Below, piece by piece: positions 61,512-64,000 of a stretch of DNA of 64,000 nucleotides. The stretch is from Poriferisodalis sp022821985 (GTDB lineage Bacteria > Actinomycetota > Acidimicrobiia > Acidimicrobiales > Poriferisodalaceae): NCBI RefSeq assembly GCF_965219595.1, contig NZ_OZ244781.1, forward strand, positions 248,001 to 312,000, read 5' to 3'. The position numbers and the translations under genes were made by a program. Position 1 is the first letter of the stretch, and the number at the start of each line of letters is the position of its first letter. The notes beneath the pieces were generated by a model. That model saw only the letters and a program-made list of their open reading frames with translations, ran no database searches and had not been told where the DNA came from.

Positions 61512-62238
61512 GGCCGCCGTGACCTCCCTGGTGAGCACGGAGTTCGGACTCTCCGTCACCATCCGGCCGGACGCGATGTCCTGCGTACCGCCGGACGCTA
61601 GCGCCAAGTCATTCTCGGCATACAGCGCACTCGGCTGCAAAGCCGCCGCTCCATAGAGATGGCACCGACGGTCGCACCTGTTTCCACAAGCCGGTGTAAG
61701 ACCTGTGGACAACTTCGCGGGCAGTCATCAACCCGGCGTTCGTAGCGCTGCGCCCCGCTCGTGCCTTCTGCGCTCATGGACTTCCGGGACCGGGGTTCGG
61801 ACCTCGGCATCGAAAGGGTCGAGTTTCGAACAACCGTCCCTGTCGAGTGGAACGCCTACGCTGCGGACGCCGTCAAGACTGGGCATCGCGTGGCTGATGT
61901 GCCCAGGACTGCTTCAATGGAGGGCTGATCAACTGATCGGCCAAAGCCCGAAGTCGAACGGATCGTCACCGACGATCAGGCGCCTTCAATGAAGGGCGGG
62001 GACTATTCCCCGCCAAACCACCGCTTCGTCGTCTCAGCCACTGGCGGCCTCACCGCCGAGTCATACCCGCCATGTCATCGTCGGGCACGGCGACGGCCTG
62101 AGCGCCCCGACCGGCAGCGCTGTCGCGCCAACACTATGCCCATGACGAGCGTGAGATACCTCAAAAACCATTCGAGTGCGCCGAACCGATGACAGTACGT
62201 TTCGGGGCGCATCGGCGAGACGAGCGGCGGGAAAGCGC
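61512..62238. other. gene-poor stretch
   Basis: About 730 bases with no complete gene I can support. It holds a possible IS200/IS605 remnant (61790-62014, described separately), no tRNA, and scattered short frames with no family signal. The Sco promoter should lie at its left end and the promoter of the coiled-coil gene at its right end. Confidence 0.6.
61790..62014 (+). mobile_element. probable remnant of an IS200/IS605-type right end
   Basis: GCTTCAATGGAGGGC (61911) and GCCTTCAATGAAGGGC (61982) are near repeats. The second is followed by a perfect hairpin, GGCGGGGA-CTAT-TCCCCGCC (61995-62014), and another hairpin GATCGTC-ACC-GACGATC lies at 61961-61977. TTCAAT followed by a GGGGA/TCCCC hairpin is the arrangement at the right end of many IS605-family TnpB elements, where TnpB proteins often end in PS-K-GG. 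The frame here reads QAPSMKGGDYSP. No tnpA or tnpB catalytic region is seen, so at most the last part of an element remains. Confidence 0.4.
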
Positions 62239-62742
62239 ATGGCTACCATTCAGACCGTGCCGGAGCAGTCCGCGACAGCAGGCGCGACCAGCGAGGCAGA
62301 GAACGCGCGCGGCGAGGCTGAGTCCCGGGGGCCAGCAGGCGAGCACGACGATGGCACGAACAGCACACAACCGCCGCCGATTTCAGGTTCGCGCGCCCGT
62401 CAGCGCCGGGCTCTCTTCGGCCCGACGGCGGCTGTCACGATCATCGCCGCGCTGATCGCGTCCATGACGCTCGCTGCGGTCACGGCGTTCAACACGCTCC
62501 GCTCCGACATCATCTCCGTGCGGACCGAACTGCGAGACGAGATCAGGTCGGTGGAAACCGGTCTGCGAGACGAGATTGCAGCGGTGCGGACCGAACTGCG
62601 AGACGAGATCGGGTCGCTGCGGACCGAACTGCATGACTTCCGAACCGAGGTCGGTGCGGTGCTGCTCGATCATGCCGAACGTCTCGCGCTCATCGAAGCC
62701 CTGCTCTTGAACGGCACCATCGACTCGAGCCAGCAGTCCTGA
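62239..62742 (+). CDS. membrane-anchored coiled-coil protein with 11-residue repeats
   Basis: A 167-residue protein starting at ATG 62239 behind GGGAAAG. A charged, disordered N-terminus (about 1-58), one transmembrane segment (about 62-85, AAVTIIAALIASMTLAAVTAF) and then four 11-residue repeats of the form VRTELRDEI-S- (about 94-137) that predict a long helix or coiled coil. I recognise no family beyond similarity in style to DUF1640-like coiled coils. The downstream gene is broken, so it is not clear that this one is still used. Confidence 0.65.
   Translation: MATIQTVPEQSATAGATSEAENARGEAESRGPAGEHDDGTNSTQPPPISGSRARQRRALFGPTAAVTIIAALIASMTLAAVTAFNTLRSDIISVRTELRDEIRSVETGLRDEIAAVRTELRDEIGSLRTELHDFRTEVGAVLLDHAERLALIEALLLNGTIDSSQQS
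62518..62649 (+). repeat. four 33-base tandem repeats encoding the coiled coil
   Basis: Units start at 62518, 62551, 62584 and 62617. The first and third are nearly the same base for base (GTGCGGACCGAACTGCGAGA and more); the fourth is more diverged. Repeat number could vary between strains without frame loss. Confidence 0.88.
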
Positions 62743-62769
62743 GCACTGGCCCCAACCCTGCTCCGCGGG

Positions 62770-63150
62770 ATGGACATCCCGCGGAGGACAGCGTCTCCGG
62801 AGCTGCGCTCGATCCTGTTGCATACCGTCGGCGTGCTGGGGCGCCTCGGCTAGGTGATCAGCAGGCTGGAAGGCGCCGATGAAGCGCTTGTGTTCGGGTC
62901 GTGGGCCGCTCGCTTCGAGGGCGAGCCAGGTCGCTTTCCGAACGATGTCGATGTCGTCGTGGTCGGCGACGTGCCGCTGCGGTCGGTTCGCGAAAAATGC
63001 CGCGAGGTCGAACAGCACCTGCGAGTAGACATCAATCCTGTTGTGATCGACACAGGTGCTTGGAGCGCTCCAGAAGCGGAGCCGTTCGTTGCTCACATCC
63101 GCGAGCAGCCGCTGGTGCCGATCTCACTCGACGCAGACCCTGATGGCTGA
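62770..63150 (+). pseudogene. broken MNT-type nucleotidyltransferase gene (antitoxin of MNT-HEPN pair)
   Basis: The frame reads PELRSILLHTVGVLGRLG, a TAG stop at 62851-62853, then VISRLEGADEALVFGSWAAR and NDVDVVVVGD. Intact HTH-nucleotidyltransferases have PELRALLLKTVGV, then the GSxAxG...DxDxxV motif in one chain, with a winged HTH before it. Here the HTH is missing and a stop splits the linker. Translation restarting at GTG 62854 would give a 98-residue nucleotidyltransferase domain with its GSW and two Asp residues intact. Confidence 0.75.
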
Positions 63151-63353
63151 CTGGCTCGCGGAGGCCATCATAATCGGAGACGTGGAGCGAGTGCCGGCGA
63201 ACATGGGTGCCGCCGGCGAGCCCATCAACGGCGCCAGGCGACACGCCCACTCAGCCCGCAGCATCGCCGAGAGCGACACGACGCTTGCCATAGCAGCCTG
63301 CCACGACGCCATCCGCAAAGCCCCGACCGCCGACCCCAAGATCATGACTGTGA
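63143..63353 (+). pseudogene. truncated HEPN domain gene, partner of the MNT gene
   Basis: ATG 63143 overlaps the MNT stop by 8 bases, the usual MNT-HEPN spacing. NGARRHAHSARSIAESDTTL followed by AIAACHDAIRKA corresponds to the helix pair of HEPN toxins, in which the second helix reads AYDAARKA in most members. The frame then changes to unrelated sequence after PTADPK, so the C-terminal half with the RNase-type Rx4-6H motif is gone. Confidence 0.6.
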
Positions 63354-63377
63354 CACCATCTTCGTACGGTTGTTCTC

Positions 63378-63687
63378 ATGGAAAAGAACGGCGACCGGGC
63401 TGGTGGCGGCGACTCCCTGCCGCAAATGTCGCACAGGAGGCGCCTGCCGGTATCGAGGTGCGGGCCGACGCTGTGGCGGTGCCCGAGCTGTCCGATGCGG
63501 CGTTACATCGCCGGCTGGACGAGATCGGCCGGGCAACGTCGACGTTGGCGGCGCCTCGCTGCTGGTGGTGGCCGACTACGACGCGGTGAACCACCAACTC
63601 ACGAACGCCCGCCTGTCAGACGGCACACCCATTCCCATCGGTGAGATCGGCCGCATCGCCGACGGCGGCATGCTGCTAGCTGAAGGG
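63378..63687 (+). pseudogene. remnant of a DUF222/13E12 HNH endonuclease gene
   Basis: One frame gives AVPELSDAALHRRLDEIGRA (63475 on), like the DUF222 N-terminus; another frame gives VVADYDAVNHQLTNARLSDG and TPIPIGEIGRIADGG (63565 on), like the part just before the HNH domain, where most members have ADGTPLPxEELRRLACDA. The middle of the protein and the HNH domain are missing. 13E12-type genes are repeated and mobile in Actinobacteria. The remnant runs into the next gene on the other strand. Confidence 0.68.
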
Positions 63688-64000
63688 GTCGCAGTCGATC
63701 TCGGAGGCCACGAGCCGTTGTGTCCAGTTGCTCAGGGGTCCGTTGTCGTTGTTGGTGGCCCAGCGATCGGGGCTGTGCCAGCCGATCGCGTACGGTGTGT
63801 GAGGGTTGCCGACCCAGCTCGGGGCGCGGTCCGCCGAGGCGGTGAAGTCCTCGAGAAAGCCTTTGACGCGCTGGCACTCGTCGGCCACGGCCCCCCAAGC
63901 CATGATCTCCTCGTACAGCTCGTCCACCATCGTGTTGGACGCCTCGGCAAGCACGGCCGCCCACGCGTCGGCCTCTTGGACGCGTCTCGCGGTGCGCTGC
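63676..64000 (-). CDS. hypothetical protein, 5' part beyond the window
   Basis: The minus-strand frame is open to the right edge, so only the last 107 or so residues are seen. They read EADAWAAVLAEASNTMVDEL, then WGAVADECQRVKGFLEDF and a Trp/Asn-rich end finishing DCDPFS. The helical start and aromatic tail match no family I recognise. ATG at 63954 could be a start, but the frame is still coding-like above it. Confidence 0.55.
   Translation of the reverse strand, partial: QRTARRVQEADAWAAVLAEASNTMVDELYEEIMAWGAVADECQRVKGFLEDFTASADRAPSWVGNPHTPYAIGWHSPDRWATNNDNGPLSNWTQRLVASEIDCDPFS

Noticed and set aside
62176..62238. ATG at 62176 for the coiled-coil protein
   Set aside because: ATG 62239 has a ribosome site and the extra 21 residues look like noncoding translation.

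Overview
The window is GC-rich chromosomal DNA from a high-GC Gram-positive bacterium. Several things point to Actinobacteria (class Acidimicrobiia is my best guess, an inference only). There are two tiny actinobacterial ribosomal proteins (bS22-like at 41861 and bL37-like at 49775), many lipoproteins with Gram-positive style lipoboxes, frequent GTG starts and ATGA/GTGA overlaps. The housekeeping order also follows the Mycobacterium tuberculosis Rv1003-Rv1026 region: rsmI, metG, tatD, ksgA, ispE, glmU, prs, rplY, pth, mfd, mazG, eno, ftsB, DUF501 and ppx.

Layout. (1) 1-2082, minus strand: a partial GNAT acetyltransferase, Ppx/GppA and DUF501, the distal part of the conserved eno-ftsB-DUF501-ppx chain. 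(2) 2115-9621, minus: accessory genes for a molybdenum hydroxylase of the CO dehydrogenase/xanthine dehydrogenase family (coxG, a MocA-like transferase, an acyl-CoA dehydrogenase, a two-gene XdhC, coxE, coxD) and a TPR protein. (3) 9756-25177: an EamA transporter, then a galactoside uptake and use block. This block holds a GH4 glycosidase, two permeases, a binding lipoprotein, an FG-GAP/ASPIC lipoprotein, a DUF4870 protein and an ABC ATPase on the minus strand. A LacI regulator and galK are divergent; galE, an aldo/keto reductase, a desaturase and an SDR follow. (4) 25200-29202: an island with an AAA ATPase, a degenerate copy of the SDR 3' end, and two visibly AT-richer secreted-protein genes. 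(5) 29199-31275: the medium (FAD) and small (2Fe-2S) subunits of the molybdenum hydroxylase and a TetR regulator; no large subunit is present. (6) 31282-48464: the conserved housekeeping block with tRNA-Gln(TTG) and bS22. (7) 48591-61511: a CoA transferase, bL37, a surface-polysaccharide set (deacetylase, SGNH hydrolase, MBOAT, phosphohexomutase), an adenosine kinase-like gene, an M1 aminopeptidase, and cytochrome oxidase assembly genes (CtaG, Sco). (8) 61512-64000: decayed mobile-type DNA with a likely IS200/IS605 end, a coiled-coil membrane protein, and broken MNT, HEPN and DUF222/13E12 genes.

Main reading. About 29 kb (2.1-31.3 kb) sits between ftsB and DUF501, which are neighbours in M. 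tuberculosis. Inside that block the usual cox order S-M-L-D-E-F-G is itself broken: S and M lie at 29-30.5 kb, D to G at 2-8 kb, L is missing, and the sugar block and the AT-rich ATPase/metallopeptidase island lie between. The least explained parts are the 25-29 kb island and the FG-GAP/DUF4870 pair translationally coupled inside the sugar ABC operon. All functions are from sequence reading only; no database search was run.
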